Assembly (NCBI RefSeq): GCF_016613415.1
Contig: NZ_JACWCT010000044.1
Span: forward strand, 1 to 64,000
Length of the DNA stretch: 64,000 bases
Source: Methylobacterium ajmalii
GTDB taxonomy: Bacteria > Pseudomonadota > Alphaproteobacteria > Rhizobiales > Beijerinckiaceae
Direction of reading: 5' to 3'
Below are positions 7,838 to 16,862 of this stretch, in pieces; positions within the stretch are counted from its first letter, which is position 1, and each line of letters starts with the position of its first letter. The notes beneath the pieces are model-generated. The model worked only from the letters and a program-made list of their open reading frames with translations. It did no database searches and was not told where the DNA came from. Made by a program: the position numbers and the translations under genes.

Positions 7838-9468
7838 GGGCGCGGCTCGGACGGCTGCGTGCCGACGAGGCGGGGGCGCTCCTGCCGCTCGTCGCCCTGG
7901 TGCTGGCGATGCTGTGCGGCTTTGCCGGCCTCGGGGTCGATCTCGGCCTCGTCTACCTCGAGAAGCGCCGCATCCAGTCGGCGGTCGACCTCGCCGCCCT
8001 CGCGGCGGCCCGGGCCAGCGACGCCGCCGCGGCGGCGACGCGGGCCCTCGTCGACAACGGCTACCGCATCCCCGACGACGTCACGGTCGTCCCCGGCACC
8101 TACGTCGCCGACCGCACGATCCCGCCCGCGCGCCGCTTCACCCCGGGATCGAGCACCCCCAACGCCGTGCGCATCCACCTCGCCAACACGGTCAGGACCG
8201 CCTTCACGCGGATCGTCGGCGGTCCCGCGAGCTTCGTCGTCTCCGGCAATGCGACGGCCCGGCGGGCCGAGCTCGCCTCGTTCGGCATCGGCTCGCGCCT
8301 CGTGGGCCTGGACGCCGGCATCGCCAACGCGCTGCTGTCGCGCCTGCTCGGCACGACCGTGTCGCTCTCGCTAATGGATTACCGCGCCCTCGCCGGCCTA
8401 CGGGTCGATGCCCTGAGCTTCCTGCGCGGCGCCGCCCCCCGGCTCGGCCTCCAGGCCGTGACCTTCGACGACGTGCTGGCCGGCAGCTTGCGCCTGTCGG
8501 ACTTCGTCGCCCTCCTCGGGCAGGCCGCCGACCCCGCCGGCGGCTCGGGCGCCCGCCCCGCCCTCAACGCCCTGACGGCTGCCCTGAGCGGCACCGGGAC
8601 CTCGGTGCGCCTCTCCGGCCTGCTTAATGCGGGCGAGATCGGATCGACGCCGTTGGCGCAGACCGGCGAGGCTTTGTGGGTCAACGCCCTCGACATGATC
8701 GGCGGGGCGGCCTTCCTGGCCAGTGGCGGGCGCCAGGTCGGGCTCGACCTCGGCACCGCGGTCCCGGGCCTCCTGCGCGCGACGGTCTCGCTGCGCACCG
8801 GCGACGCCTGGCGCACCTCGGGCTTCACCGGAATCGGCGGCAGCCTGAGCACGGCCCAGCAGCGCATCCTCGTCGAGCTGTCGATCCCCGGGCCGGTCGG
8901 CCTCGTCGACCTCTCCTTGCCGATCATGATCGAGCTGGCGCCGGCCCGCGCCGTGCTGCGCTCGGTCGTCTGCCCGTGGAACGCCTCCGGCGAGCGGACC
9001 GCGACGCTCGACGTCTCGACCGGCATCGCCGCCCTGTCGATCGGCGCCGTCCCGACCAACGCCCTCGATCTCGGCAGCCCGCGCGGCGCTCCCGCCCCCG
9101 CGACGATCCTCAGGGCGCCGCTCCTCTCCGTCACCGGCGTGTCGTCCGTGCAGCTCGGCGCCTCGACCCGGTCCCTGACCTTCACCGACGACGACATCCG
9201 GGCCGGGCGCGTCCGGACCGTGTCGACGACGACGCTCGTCAGTTCGGCGACCGCCTCGCTGCTCGCCAACCTCGACCTCCAGGTCAACGGCCTCTCCCTT
9301 CCGGGCGTCATCGATCCGAAGGATCTCGTCACCGGGATCCTCGGCGCCGCGGCGGGGCCGATCGACAGCCTGCTGTTCTCGATCCTCGGCCTCGCGGGCG
9401 TGAAGCTCGGTGCCGCCGACGTGGCGGTCACCGGCACGCGCTGCGGCGGCGCCGTCCTGGTGCAGTGA
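7834..9468 (+). CDS. TadG-like protein with N-terminal Flp/Tad domain
   Basis: Protein of 544 residues with one N-terminal membrane segment (ALLPLVALVLAMLCGFAGLGVDLGLVY, about residues 14-40) followed by the Tad motif EKRRIQSAVDLAALAAAR. The long remainder is predicted to be periplasmic. It is rich in Ala, Leu, Ser and Thr and contains two Cys near residues 384 and 539. TadG-like proteins help to assemble or anchor Flp pili in the envelope. The start is GTG, sharing four bases with the tadE stop. It lacks a clear von Willebrand A MIDAS motif. With no pilin or motor genes nearby the pair must work with a tad locus elsewhere, or serve a separate envelope role. Confidence 0.78.
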   Translation: MRARLGRLRADEAGALLPLVALVLAMLCGFAGLGVDLGLVYLEKRRIQSAVDLAALAAARASDAAAAATRALVDNGYRIPDDVTVVPGTYVADRTIPPARRFTPGSSTPNAVRIHLANTVRTAFTRIVGGPASFVVSGNATARRAELASFGIGSRLVGLDAGIANALLSRLLGTTVSLSLMDYRALAGLRVDALSFLRGAAPRLGLQAVTFDDVLAGSLRLSDFVALLGQAADPAGGSGARPALNALTAALSGTGTSVRLSGLLNAGEIGSTPLAQTGEALWVNALDMIGGAAFLASGGRQVGLDLGTAVPGLLRATVSLRTGDAWRTSGFTGIGGSLSTAQQRILVELSIPGPVGLVDLSLPIMIELAPARAVLRSVVCPWNASGERTATLDVSTGIAALSIGAVPTNALDLGSPRGAPAPATILRAPLLSVTGVSSVQLGASTRSLTFTDDDIRAGRVRTVSTTTLVSSATASLLANLDLQVNGLSLPGVIDPKDLVTGILGAAAGPIDSLLFSILGLAGVKLGAADVAVTGTRCGGAVLVQ

Positions 9469-9616
9469 CGCCGGGACCCCGCTTCCACCGTCCGGTCGTC
9501 TCCCGCCCCGACGGTCCCTCGCTGCCGCTCTTTCCCCCGCCTTCCCCCCTTCGCCGCGCCGGGCCGATCGCCCGCGCGTGCGCCGGGTCACGCCCGTCTC
9601 CCCCGGAGGTCGTCCG

Positions 9617-12064
9617 ATGTACCGCCCGATCGCCTGCCTGGTCGACCAGCACGCCGCCTGGGTCGTCCCGCTCGCCGGCCTGATCTGCTGGGTCTCGCTC
9701 CACACGGCCCTGCGCCTCAACCGGCACAGCCTCGACACCGTCGGGATGGGGCGCTGGGTCTGGCTCGTCGTGGCGAGCTTCGCGGCCGGGGCGGGGATCT
9801 GGTGCACGCACTTCATCGGGATGCTCGGCTACGACCCCGGCTTCACCATCGGCTACCGCCTCGACGGCACGCTCCTGTCGCTCGCCGCCTCCGTCCTCTC
9901 GGTGCTCGCCGCCTTCGGGGCGAGCCGGGCCCGCAACCGGGTCGCCGCCTCGCTCGGCGCCGGGCTGATCCTCGGCTTCGGCGTCGCGGCGATGCACGGG
10001 GTCGGCACGCTGAGCCTCCAGGTGCCCGGCACGCTCGCCTTCGACCGGCCGCTGGCGCTCGCCGCCGTCGTGGTCGGCTGCGCCCTCGCCGCCGCCGGAT
10101 TCGCGGTCCACGGCGGTCGCGTCCGGCCCCATACCCGCCTCGTCGTGGCGAGCGTGCTCACGGCCTCGGTCGCCGCCATGCACTTCACCGCGATGGCCGC
10201 CCTGGAGATCGTGCCCGACCTGATGCCGGTCGAGACCGGGGCGATCCTGCCCCGCCTCGTGCTCGCCGCCGGCATCACCACGGTGATGCTCAGCATCCTG
10301 GGCTTCGGCGTCCTGGCGCTCTTCGCCGACCGCACCCTGCGGGCCAACGCGGCCCTGCGGGCGAGCCAGACGGCGTTGCGCGTCAGCGAGGAGCGGCTGG
10401 CGCTCGCGGTCGATACCGACGGGCTGTGGGACCTCACCCTGACCACCGGGGCGATGTGGCTGTCCGACCGCTGGCAGACGATGCTCGGCTACGCCCCCGG
10501 CGAGCTGCCCGGCCGGATCGAGACCTGGCAGGCCCTCGTCCACCCGGGGGAGGCCGCGACGCTGGGGCGGCTCCTCGACGAGCACCTGACGGGGCGCAGC
10601 GCGGTCTTCGAATGCGAGCACCGCCTGCGCCGGCGCGACGGCACCTGGTGCTGGGTGCTCGCCCGCGGCAAGGTGGTGAGCCGCGACGGCCCCGGGGAGG
10701 GCGGGCGGCCGGTCCGCATGGTCGGTCTCCAGGTCGACACCACGCTGCGGCGCGAGGCCGAGCGGCGCATCGCCCACATGGCCCTGCACGACGCCCTGAC
10801 CGGGCTGCCGAACCGCGTGCTGTTCCGCGAGCGCCTGGGCGGGCGGCTCGCCGGAACCCGGGACCGGCGCGGCGGCGTCGCGGTGCTGGCCTGCGACCTC
10901 GACCGCTTCAAGGCCGTCAACGACACCTACGGCCACCCGGCGGGCGACGCGCTCCTCAAGGTCGTCGCCGACCGGTTGCGCGGCGTCGTGCGTCACGCCG
11001 ACACCATCGCGCGGCTCGGCGGCGACGAGTTCGCCATCATCCTCGACGGGATCGACGACCGGCGCTGCGTCGAGGGCATCGCCCGCCGCCTGATCGACGC
11101 GGTGGAGCGGCCGGTCCCGATCGGCGGCGTGGTGGCCGGGGTCGGGATCAGCATCGGCATCGCGCTGGCGGAGGGCGAGACCGATGCCGACGACCTGTTC
11201 AAGAAGGCCGACATCGCGCTCTACCGGGCCAAGGCGGAGGGTCGCAACACGTTCCGCCACTACGTGCCGGGGATGGACGAGGCACTCACCCGCCGCTCAC
11301 GGCTCGAGCGCGATCTGCATGCGGCGCTCGGGGGAACCGGCGGGCTGACGATGCACTACCAGCCGATCCTGCGCAGCGCGGACGGCACCCTGTGCGGTTT
11401 CGAGGCGCTGATGCGCTGGCATCATCCCGAGCTCGGGCTCGTCCCGCCCTCCGAGTTCATCCCGCTGGCCGAGGAGACCGGCCGGATCGTGGCGCTCGGT
11501 GCCTTCGCGCTCCACGAGGCCTGCCGCGCGGCGGCGCGCTGGCCCGAGGAGCTGCGGGTCGCCGTCAACGTCTCGGCGCTGCAGCTGCGCCAGCCCGGCC
11601 TCGAGCAGACGGTGCTGGCGGCGCTCGCCGGGGCGCAGCTACCGGCGGCCCGCCTCGAGATCGAGATCACCGAGAGCATCCTCGTCGAGGACGATCCCGT
11701 CTCGCTCTCCTGCCTGCAGCGCCTGAAGGCGCTCGGCGTCTGCATCGCGCTGGACGATTTCGGCACGGGCTACTCGTCGCTGAGCTACCTGCGGCGGTTT
11801 CCGTTCGACCGCATCAAGATCGACCGCTCGTTCATCCGCGACATCGCCGACCCCGACACCGCGGCGATCGTCGGCGCGATCGTCGGGATGGCGGCGCATT
11901 TCGGCGCGACCGTCACCGCCGAGGGCGTCGAGACGCAATCCCAGCGCGAGGCCGTGCGCCTGCTCGCCTGCGCCGAGATGCAGGGCTACCTCTTCGGCCG
12001 CCCGGTCCCGGCCCGGGAGGCCGAGGACGCGATCGGCCGCCATGCCGGCCGCAAGGCCGCCTGA
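9617..12064 (+). CDS. MHYT-PAS-GGDEF-EAL cyclic-di-GMP signalling protein (first copy)
   Basis: Membrane protein of 815 residues. The N-terminal MHYT sensor (about 1-235) has about seven membrane helices and the His-bearing motifs CTHFIGM, MHGVGT and MHFTAM, which in this family may bind copper. A PAS domain follows (about 255-375), then GGDEF (RLGGDEFAII near residue 469) and EAL (FEALMRWHHPE near 594, DDFGTGYSSL near 712). Both catalytic motifs are intact, so it could make and degrade c-di-GMP, with the sensor setting the balance. ATG 9617 has GGAGG upstream. A paralogue of the same architecture lies at 39412-41790. A PilZ protein in the window (18990-19319) is a possible effector. Confidence 0.92.
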   Translation: MYRPIACLVDQHAAWVVPLAGLICWVSLHTALRLNRHSLDTVGMGRWVWLVVASFAAGAGIWCTHFIGMLGYDPGFTIGYRLDGTLLSLAASVLSVLAAFGASRARNRVAASLGAGLILGFGVAAMHGVGTLSLQVPGTLAFDRPLALAAVVVGCALAAAGFAVHGGRVRPHTRLVVASVLTASVAAMHFTAMAALEIVPDLMPVETGAILPRLVLAAGITTVMLSILGFGVLALFADRTLRANAALRASQTALRVSEERLALAVDTDGLWDLTLTTGAMWLSDRWQTMLGYAPGELPGRIETWQALVHPGEAATLGRLLDEHLTGRSAVFECEHRLRRRDGTWCWVLARGKVVSRDGPGEGGRPVRMVGLQVDTTLRREAERRIAHMALHDALTGLPNRVLFRERLGGRLAGTRDRRGGVAVLACDLDRFKAVNDTYGHPAGDALLKVVADRLRGVVRHADTIARLGGDEFAIILDGIDDRRCVEGIARRLIDAVERPVPIGGVVAGVGISIGIALAEGETDADDLFKKADIALYRAKAEGRNTFRHYVPGMDEALTRRSRLERDLHAALGGTGGLTMHYQPILRSADGTLCGFEALMRWHHPELGLVPPSEFIPLAEETGRIVALGAFALHEACRAAARWPEELRVAVNVSALQLRQPGLEQTVLAALAGAQLPAARLEIEITESILVEDDPVSLSCLQRLKALGVCIALDDFGTGYSSLSYLRRFPFDRIKIDRSFIRDIADPDTAAIVGAIVGMAAHFGATVTAEGVETQSQREAVRLLACAEMQGYLFGRPVPAREAEDAIGRHAGRKAA

Positions 12065-12220
12065 CCGCGCCCCGGGGCGTGCCGCCGGGCGGTCGAAGTG
12101 ACGCGGGCGCGCCGGCCCTCCCGGTGGCCGCGGGCGCGCTATCGTGTGCCCCGGGCGCGATCGACGACGCCCGCCAACGATCGGCCGCCGGGCGATCCGG
12201 ATCGGCCCAGGGAGGGAACG

Positions 12221-13033
12221 ATGCGACGCCTCGCCCCGATGGCGATCTCCGCCGCCGTCCTGGCGGTCCTCGCCGCCGGCCCGGCCCCCGCCGAGCAGGA
12301 CATGCTGCTGGGCGCCGACATGGCCTCCCCGGCGATGACGAAGGCCGAGATGAGCCGCGCCGACGTCGAGGCACTGATCGCCCGCGCCTCCGGCCGGCCC
12401 GTCGACCTCTCCGACCGGGCGCTGTCGGGCCTCGATCTCTCGGGCCTCGACCTGCGGGGGGCGAACCTCCGGACCGCCCGGCTCAACGCGGCCGACCTGC
12501 GCGGCACCGACCTCACCGGCGCCAACCTGGAGCAGGCCTGGATCATCAAGGCCGACCTCACCGGCGCGAAGCTCGCCGGGGCCCGGATGTTCGGGATCAC
12601 CGCCCGGGGGGCGAACCTGACCGGGGCCGACCTCAGCCGCGCGGTCCCGATCGGCGACTTCCGCGGCGCGACCATGCGGGGAGCCTCCCTCGTCGGCCTG
12701 CGCGGCGGGGCGGACCTGCGCAACCAGTCCATGGGCCTGATGCGGGCGGTGTTCGTCTCGGTGAACCTCGCCGGCGCGAACCTGACCGGGGCCGATCTCG
12801 GCCGCGCCCGCCTCGACTTCGCGAACCTGACGGGGGCCGACCTCACCGACGTGGCGCTGACCGGCGCCGATCTGTCGGGCGCCGACCTCACCGGCGCGAC
12901 CGTGGCGGGGGCCGACTTCCGCAGCGCCGATGTCGGCGGGGCGAAGCTCGTCGACCTCAAGGGCCAGGATCGGGCCCGGGACTGGGCGCAGCGCGTCAAC
13001 GGCGACCGCGCCGTGGTCCGCCGGGTCGAGTGA
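12221..13033 (+). CDS. Secreted pentapeptide-repeat protein
   Basis: Protein of 270 residues with a signal peptide (MRRLAPMAISAAVLAVLAAG, cleavage near APAEQ, residue 24). From about residue 62 to 255 it consists of pentapeptide repeats of the A(D/N)LxG type (GANLTGADL, GADLSGADLTGA), which fold into a right-handed beta helix. One less regular stretch at about residues 165-180 breaks the helix (GGADLRNQSMGLM). Function is unknown; some pentapeptide proteins bind DNA gyrase, but an exported one more likely acts in the periplasm. ATG 12221 is preceded by GGAGGGAAC. The last 18 residues are charged and non-repetitive. Confidence 0.85.
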   Translation: MRRLAPMAISAAVLAVLAAGPAPAEQDMLLGADMASPAMTKAEMSRADVEALIARASGRPVDLSDRALSGLDLSGLDLRGANLRTARLNAADLRGTDLTGANLEQAWIIKADLTGAKLAGARMFGITARGANLTGADLSRAVPIGDFRGATMRGASLVGLRGGADLRNQSMGLMRAVFVSVNLAGANLTGADLGRARLDFANLTGADLTDVALTGADLSGADLTGATVAGADFRSADVGGAKLVDLKGQDRARDWAQRVNGDRAVVRRVE

Positions 13034-13331
13034 GCCGGCTCGGTCCGGCTGCGAGCCCGATTCTCGACCTCCTCCCGGGGTGGGATGCGGCTTCCCTTTC
13101 CCGTCGGTCCTCGACCGACGGTACGGTCGCCGGAAGACCCGTTCCGGAAACCACGGGAATAGGGCACCAGCTTCGCCGTCCCGTGCCGATGAAGACTTTT
13201 TCGTCTGGCTCGATGCCGACCTCCCTCCCGGCGAGCGGGTTTCGCTTCTCGGCAGCAGCGCCCCGCCCTCCGTTCCGCTTCCGTAACGGCATCGCCCCGT
13301 CCCGGCCGCAATGGGATGGTGTTCACGGCGC
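13034..13331. other. Intergenic region without a supported gene
   Basis: About 300 bases between the pentapeptide-repeat gene and the next small gene. Open frames exist on both strands but read as low-complexity Arg/Pro-rich shadows. I see no convincing promoter; the only weak signal is GGAAT-N16-CGTC around 13159, two mismatches from an EcfG promoter. Confidence 0.35.
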
Positions 13332-13547
13332 ATGACCGACCCGACCCGCATCGACTGGAACGCGCCCGCGCAGCTCGTCGTCTGGCCCGGCGACGAGGCC
13401 GGTGAGCGCCCGACCACCACCCTGCGCGAGGCGGTGGCCGCCGCCCGCAGCGTGGAGACCGGAACCGTGTGGATCGTGCTCGCCGACGGGCACATCCTCC
13501 GCCCGGCCCGGATCGCCGAGCTGCAGGCCGCCCTGCCGCGGTCCTGA
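13332..13547 (+). CDS. Small hypothetical protein
   Basis: Open frame of 71 residues beginning MTDPTRIDWNAPAQLVVWPG, soluble and acidic to neutral, with no membrane segment or cysteine. The C-terminal half (VWIVLADGHILRPARIAELQAAL) looks like a small beta-alpha fold. Family not recognised. Base composition by codon position fits real coding sequence, and it is followed directly by a strong hairpin terminator. The upstream in-frame ATG at 13311 is possible but the 13332 start gives a more natural N-terminus. Confidence 0.55.
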   Translation: MTDPTRIDWNAPAQLVVWPGDEAGERPTTTLREAVAAARSVETGTVWIVLADGHILRPARIAELQAALPRS

Positions 13548-13550
13548 CGG

Positions 13551-13581
13551 GGTTTGCCGGGCTGCGCACGCCCGGCAAACC
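13551..13581 (+). terminator. Hairpin terminator after the small protein gene
   Basis: Perfect 12-bp stem GGTTTGCCGGGC / GCCCGGCAAACC with a 7-base loop, starting 4 bases after the stop codon at 13547. There is no T run behind it, so it may need Rho or act only as an mRNA end stabiliser. Confidence 0.6.
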
Positions 13582-13626
13582 ATCGGGAGCTCTCGCGCGT
13601 TGCCCACCCCTGCAACCGGAGGGGTG

Positions 13627-15177
13627 ATGCTGATCTTCGAATGGATCGCGGGCGTGCTCGTCGTCGCGGTCCTGCTCGCCGGGGTGGCGCGGCGCCTCGG
13701 GGCGCCGTTCCCGGCCTTCCTGGCCGTGGGCGGCGTGGTGCTGGCCTTCGTGCCGCAGGTGCCCCGCCCGGGGCTCGACCCCGACCTGGCGCTGGCGCTC
13801 TTCCTCGCCCCGGTCCTGCTCGACGCCTCCTACGACACCAGCTTGCGCGACCTGCGGCGCAACTGGCGGCCGGTCGCCGGCCTCGTCGTCGGTGCCGTCG
13901 GCGTCACCACGCTGGCGGTGGCGCTCGTGGCGCGCGCGCTGGTGCCCGACATGCCGCTCGCCGCCTGCATCGTGCTCGGCGCCATCGTGGCCCCTCCCGA
14001 CGCCGTGGCGGCGCTCTCGGTGCTGGCCCATGTCCGGCTGCCCCATCGCCTCGTCACCATCCTCAAGGGCGAGAGCCTGTTCAACGACGCCTCGTCGCTG
14101 CTGATCTACCGCCTGGCCCTGGGCGCGGTGGCGAGCGGCTCGTTCTCGGCCGCGGAGGTCGCCCCGACCTTCCTGATCGGCGTCGTCGGCGGGATCATCG
14201 CCGGTCCGCTCCTCGCGCTGCTCTACGTCCGGCTGATGCGCCGCGTCACCGATCCGCCGAGCGCCGTGGTGCTGCAGTTCATCGCCACCTTCGGGCTCTG
14301 GCTCGCCGCCGAGCGGGTCGAGGTCTCGGGCGTGCTGACCGTGGTCAGCTTCGGCCTCACCGTGTCGCGGCTCTCGCCCCAGACGATGCCGGCCCATCTG
14401 CGGATCACCTCCAACACCGTCTGGGAGACGGCGGTGTTCGTGCTGAACGTGCTGGCCTTCGTGCTGATCGGCCTGCAGATCGGCCCGATCCTCGAAGGCC
14501 TGAGCCCGGCCGAGCGGCACCACTACGCCTTCGTGGCCGCGGCGGTGTTCGGCACCACCGTGGCGGTCCGCCTCGCCTGGGTGCTCGGCGCGCGGATGGT
14601 GGCGCGGCTGTGGCACCGGTTCCTCGGGCCGAGCGGACCGCCGCCGGTCGGGCTGCGCTCGGCCACCATCGTGGCGTGGTGCGGCATGCGCGGCCTCATC
14701 ACCGTCGCGCTGGCGCTCGCGCTGCCGGGCGATTTCCCGCATCGCGACCTCGTGGTGCTGACCGCGTTCTGCGTCGTGCTCGGCACCCTGGTGATCCAGG
14801 GCCTGACCCTGCGGCCGCTGCTCGGGTGGTTCTCCCTCGGGGACGAGGACCCGGTTGGCCTCGAGATCGGCCGCGCCCGGGCCGCTGCCTACCGGGCGGC
14901 CCGCGACAGCCTCGAGGGCGACGACTCGCCCCATGCCGAGGCCCTGCGACGGGAATTCGACGCCGCGCTCAGCGAGGCCGAATCGCACGACGAGGGCCTG
15001 GCGCCGGAGAGCCTGCCCGCCGACGGCTTGCGCCGGCGCGCCGTCGAGGCCGCCCGCGGCGTCATCCTGGACCTGCGCGACCGCGGCGAGATCGGCGACG
15101 ACGCCTTCTTCCGCCTCGAGGAGGAGCTCGACTGGACCGAGCTGAGCGCGACCCCGCGGGAGGAGGTGATCCCGTGA
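13627..15177 (+). CDS. CPA1-family Na+/H+ (cation/proton) antiporter
   Basis: Inner-membrane antiporter of 516 residues with about 12-13 hydrophobic helices (Na_H_Exchanger domain, residues 5-405). Family markers are LGAIVAPPDAVAAL and GESLFNDASSLLIYR, whose Asp residues form the ion-binding site, and WCGMRGLITVALALALP. It exchanges cytoplasmic Na+ or K+ for protons, serving pH and salt balance. A hydrophilic C-terminal tail of about 100 residues, rich in Glu/Asp and helical, is likely regulatory. ATG 13627 has GGAGGGG directly upstream; GTG 13624 is a less likely start. Confidence 0.9.
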   Translation: MLIFEWIAGVLVVAVLLAGVARRLGAPFPAFLAVGGVVLAFVPQVPRPGLDPDLALALFLAPVLLDASYDTSLRDLRRNWRPVAGLVVGAVGVTTLAVALVARALVPDMPLAACIVLGAIVAPPDAVAALSVLAHVRLPHRLVTILKGESLFNDASSLLIYRLALGAVASGSFSAAEVAPTFLIGVVGGIIAGPLLALLYVRLMRRVTDPPSAVVLQFIATFGLWLAAERVEVSGVLTVVSFGLTVSRLSPQTMPAHLRITSNTVWETAVFVLNVLAFVLIGLQIGPILEGLSPAERHHYAFVAAAVFGTTVAVRLAWVLGARMVARLWHRFLGPSGPPPVGLRSATIVAWCGMRGLITVALALALPGDFPHRDLVVLTAFCVVLGTLVIQGLTLRPLLGWFSLGDEDPVGLEIGRARAAAYRAARDSLEGDDSPHAEALRREFDAALSEAESHDEGLAPESLPADGLRRRAVEAARGVILDLRDRGEIGDDAFFRLEEELDWTELSATPREEVIP

Positions 15178-15323
15178 GTCCCGCGCGGCCGGGCCGCGCC
15201 GGATGCAGGGCGAAAACGATGGTCAGACCGGAGCGGTTGAGGGTATTTCGGAGGCGCGAGGCTCAATAAGCCCGCGCGCGGAGGATGACCCGCGCGCCAG
15301 AACAGACGCACGAGCGAGACGCC

Positions 15324-16547
15324 ATGCAAGCCACCCGAATGCCCTCGTCGCGGCCGCCGTCCTGGACGTCGCGGTTCTTCACGGGCGGCCCCGTCACCTG
15401 CATCGAGGACCTGCGGGTGCTCGCCGAGCGGCGGGTACCGCGGATGTTCTACGACTACGCCGATTCCGGCTCGTACACCGAGGGCACCTACCGGGCGAAC
15501 GAGGACGACTTCTCCAAGATCAAGCTGCGCCAGCGCGTCGCCGTCGACATGACGAACCGGTCGCTCGCCAGCACCATGGCGGGCCAGCCGGTGAGCATGC
15601 CGGTGGCGCTGGCGCCGACGGGTCTGACCGGCATGCAGCATGCCGACGGCGAGATCCTGGCGGCGCGGGCCGCCGCCAAGGCCGGCGTGCCGTTCACGCT
15701 CTCGACCATGAGCATCTGCTCGATCGAGGACGTGGCCGAGAACACCGACGCCCCGTTCTGGTTCCAGCTCTACGTGATGCGCGACCGCGACTTCATCGAC
15801 CGCTTGATCGACCGCGCCAAGGCCGCGCAATGCTCGGCGCTCGTGCTCACCCTCGACCTCCAGATCCTCGGCCAGCGCCACAAGGACGTGAAGAACGGGC
15901 TATCGACCCCGCCCCGGATGACGATCCCCAACATCGTCAACCTGGCGACGAAGCCGCGCTGGTGCCTCAACATGCTGCGCACCCAGCGCCGCACCTTCCG
16001 CAACATCGTCGGGCACGCGCAGGGCGTGGGCGACCTGCGCTCGCTGTCGTCCTGGACCGCCGAGCAGTTCGATCCGCGCCTCAACTGGGACGACGTCAAG
16101 CGCATCCGCGACCGCTGGGGCGGCAAGCTGATCCTGAAGGGGATCCTCGATCCCGAGGACGCGGAGCTGGCCGCACAGAGCGGCGCCGAGGCGATGATCG
16201 TCTCCAACCACGGCGGCCGTCAGCTCGACGGCGCACTGTCGTCGATCGAGGCCCTGCCGGGAATCGTCGAGACGGTGGGCGACCGGATCGAGGTGCTGAT
16301 GGATGGCGGCATCCGCTCGGGCCAGGACGTCATCAAGGCGCTGGCGCTCGGAGCGCACGGCGTCTTCATCGGCCGCGCCTTCCTGTACGGGCTCGGGGCC
16401 GGCGGCGAGGCGGGCGTGACCCAGTGCCTCGACATCATCCGCAAGGAACTCGACGTCACGATGGCGATGTGCGGCCTGCGCGACGTGCGCCAGGTCGATG
16501 AGCGGATCCTGGCCGGCAAGCCGGCCTTCTCCAACCGGCCGTACTGA
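15324..16547 (+). CDS. lldD: FMN-dependent alpha-hydroxy-acid dehydrogenase (L-lactate dehydrogenase type)
   Basis: FMN enzyme of 407 residues with a TIM-barrel fold that oxidises L-lactate or a related 2-hydroxy acid and passes electrons to the respiratory chain. The N-terminal part has RVPRMFYDYADSGSYTE, and the active-site signature SNHGGRQLDG near residue 296 carries the catalytic His and the substrate-binding Arg. The segments PVALAPTGLTGMQHADGE, LTLDLQILGQRHKDVKNG and DGGIRSGQDVIKALALGA bind FMN. Its length fits the family. ATG 15324 was chosen over ATG 15285, which has its GGAGG directly against the start. Substrate (lactate, glycolate or mandelate) is not certain. A strong hairpin follows the stop. 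Confidence 0.87.
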   Translation: MQATRMPSSRPPSWTSRFFTGGPVTCIEDLRVLAERRVPRMFYDYADSGSYTEGTYRANEDDFSKIKLRQRVAVDMTNRSLASTMAGQPVSMPVALAPTGLTGMQHADGEILAARAAAKAGVPFTLSTMSICSIEDVAENTDAPFWFQLYVMRDRDFIDRLIDRAKAAQCSALVLTLDLQILGQRHKDVKNGLSTPPRMTIPNIVNLATKPRWCLNMLRTQRRTFRNIVGHAQGVGDLRSLSSWTAEQFDPRLNWDDVKRIRDRWGGKLILKGILDPEDAELAAQSGAEAMIVSNHGGRQLDGALSSIEALPGIVETVGDRIEVLMDGGIRSGQDVIKALALGAHGVFIGRAFLYGLGAGGEAGVTQCLDIIRKELDVTMAMCGLRDVRQVDERILAGKPAFSNRPY

Positions 16548-16554
16548 GCCCCGT

Positions 16555-16590
16555 AAAAAGGCTCCGCCCGGCACGAGGGCCGGGCGGAGC
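16555..16590 (-). terminator. Intrinsic terminator between convergent genes
   Basis: Perfect 12-bp stem GCTCCGCCCGGC / GCCGGGCGGAGC (16561-16572 and 16579-16590) with a 6-base loop. On the minus strand it is followed by CTTTTTACGG, a proper T run, so it ends the His/Met-rich gene. It can also stop transcripts of the dehydrogenase gene from the other side. Confidence 0.85.
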
Positions 16591-16598
16591 GGAATCCG

Positions 16599-16862
16599 TT
16601 ACATGCGGTGCATGTGACGGTGCATCATGCGGTGACGCATCATGTGCCGGCGGTGCATCATGTGACGACGATGCATCATGTGGCGGTGCATGCGGTGGTG
16701 GCGCATCATCCGGCGCTCGCCGCGGGTCATCTGCACCGTCTCCACCATCGGGGCGGCCTGGATGCCGGCCGGGCTCGCCGGGGCGGCGGAGGCCGCGCCG
16801 ATGCCGAAGGTGAGGCTGCCGAGAACGGCCGCGGCCGCGAGGCCCAGGGTCATCTTCTTCAT
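16599..16862 (-). CDS. Small exported His/Met/Arg-rich protein
   Basis: Protein of 87 residues. It has a clear signal peptide (MKKMTLGLAAAAVLGSLTFG, cleavage after ASA near residue 26) and a linker to about residue 45. From residue 52 to the end it is composed almost only of His, Met and Arg in the repeating pattern HMMHRR. The tail has 13 His and 12 Met among 36 residues, an arrangement that suits binding of copper, silver or nickel in the periplasm. Family not recognised. AGGAGA precedes the ATG, and an intrinsic terminator follows, so it is a single-gene unit. The metal-binding role is inference from composition; no metal regulator or pump is adjacent. Confidence 0.75.
   Translation of the reverse strand: MKKMTLGLAAAAVLGSLTFGIGAASAAPASPAGIQAAPMVETVQMTRGERRMMRHHRMHRHMMHRRHMMHRRHMMRHRMMHRHMHRM

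Noticed and set aside
12930-13286. 118-residue frame overlapping the end of the pentapeptide-repeat gene
   Set aside because: The first third is an out-of-frame reading of a well-supported gene, and the rest shows no family features.
16600-16720. Tandem CATCATGTG-like repeats resembling a CRISPR or minisatellite
   Set aside because: The repeats encode the in-frame HMMHRR tail of an exported protein with a signal peptide, ribosome site and terminator.
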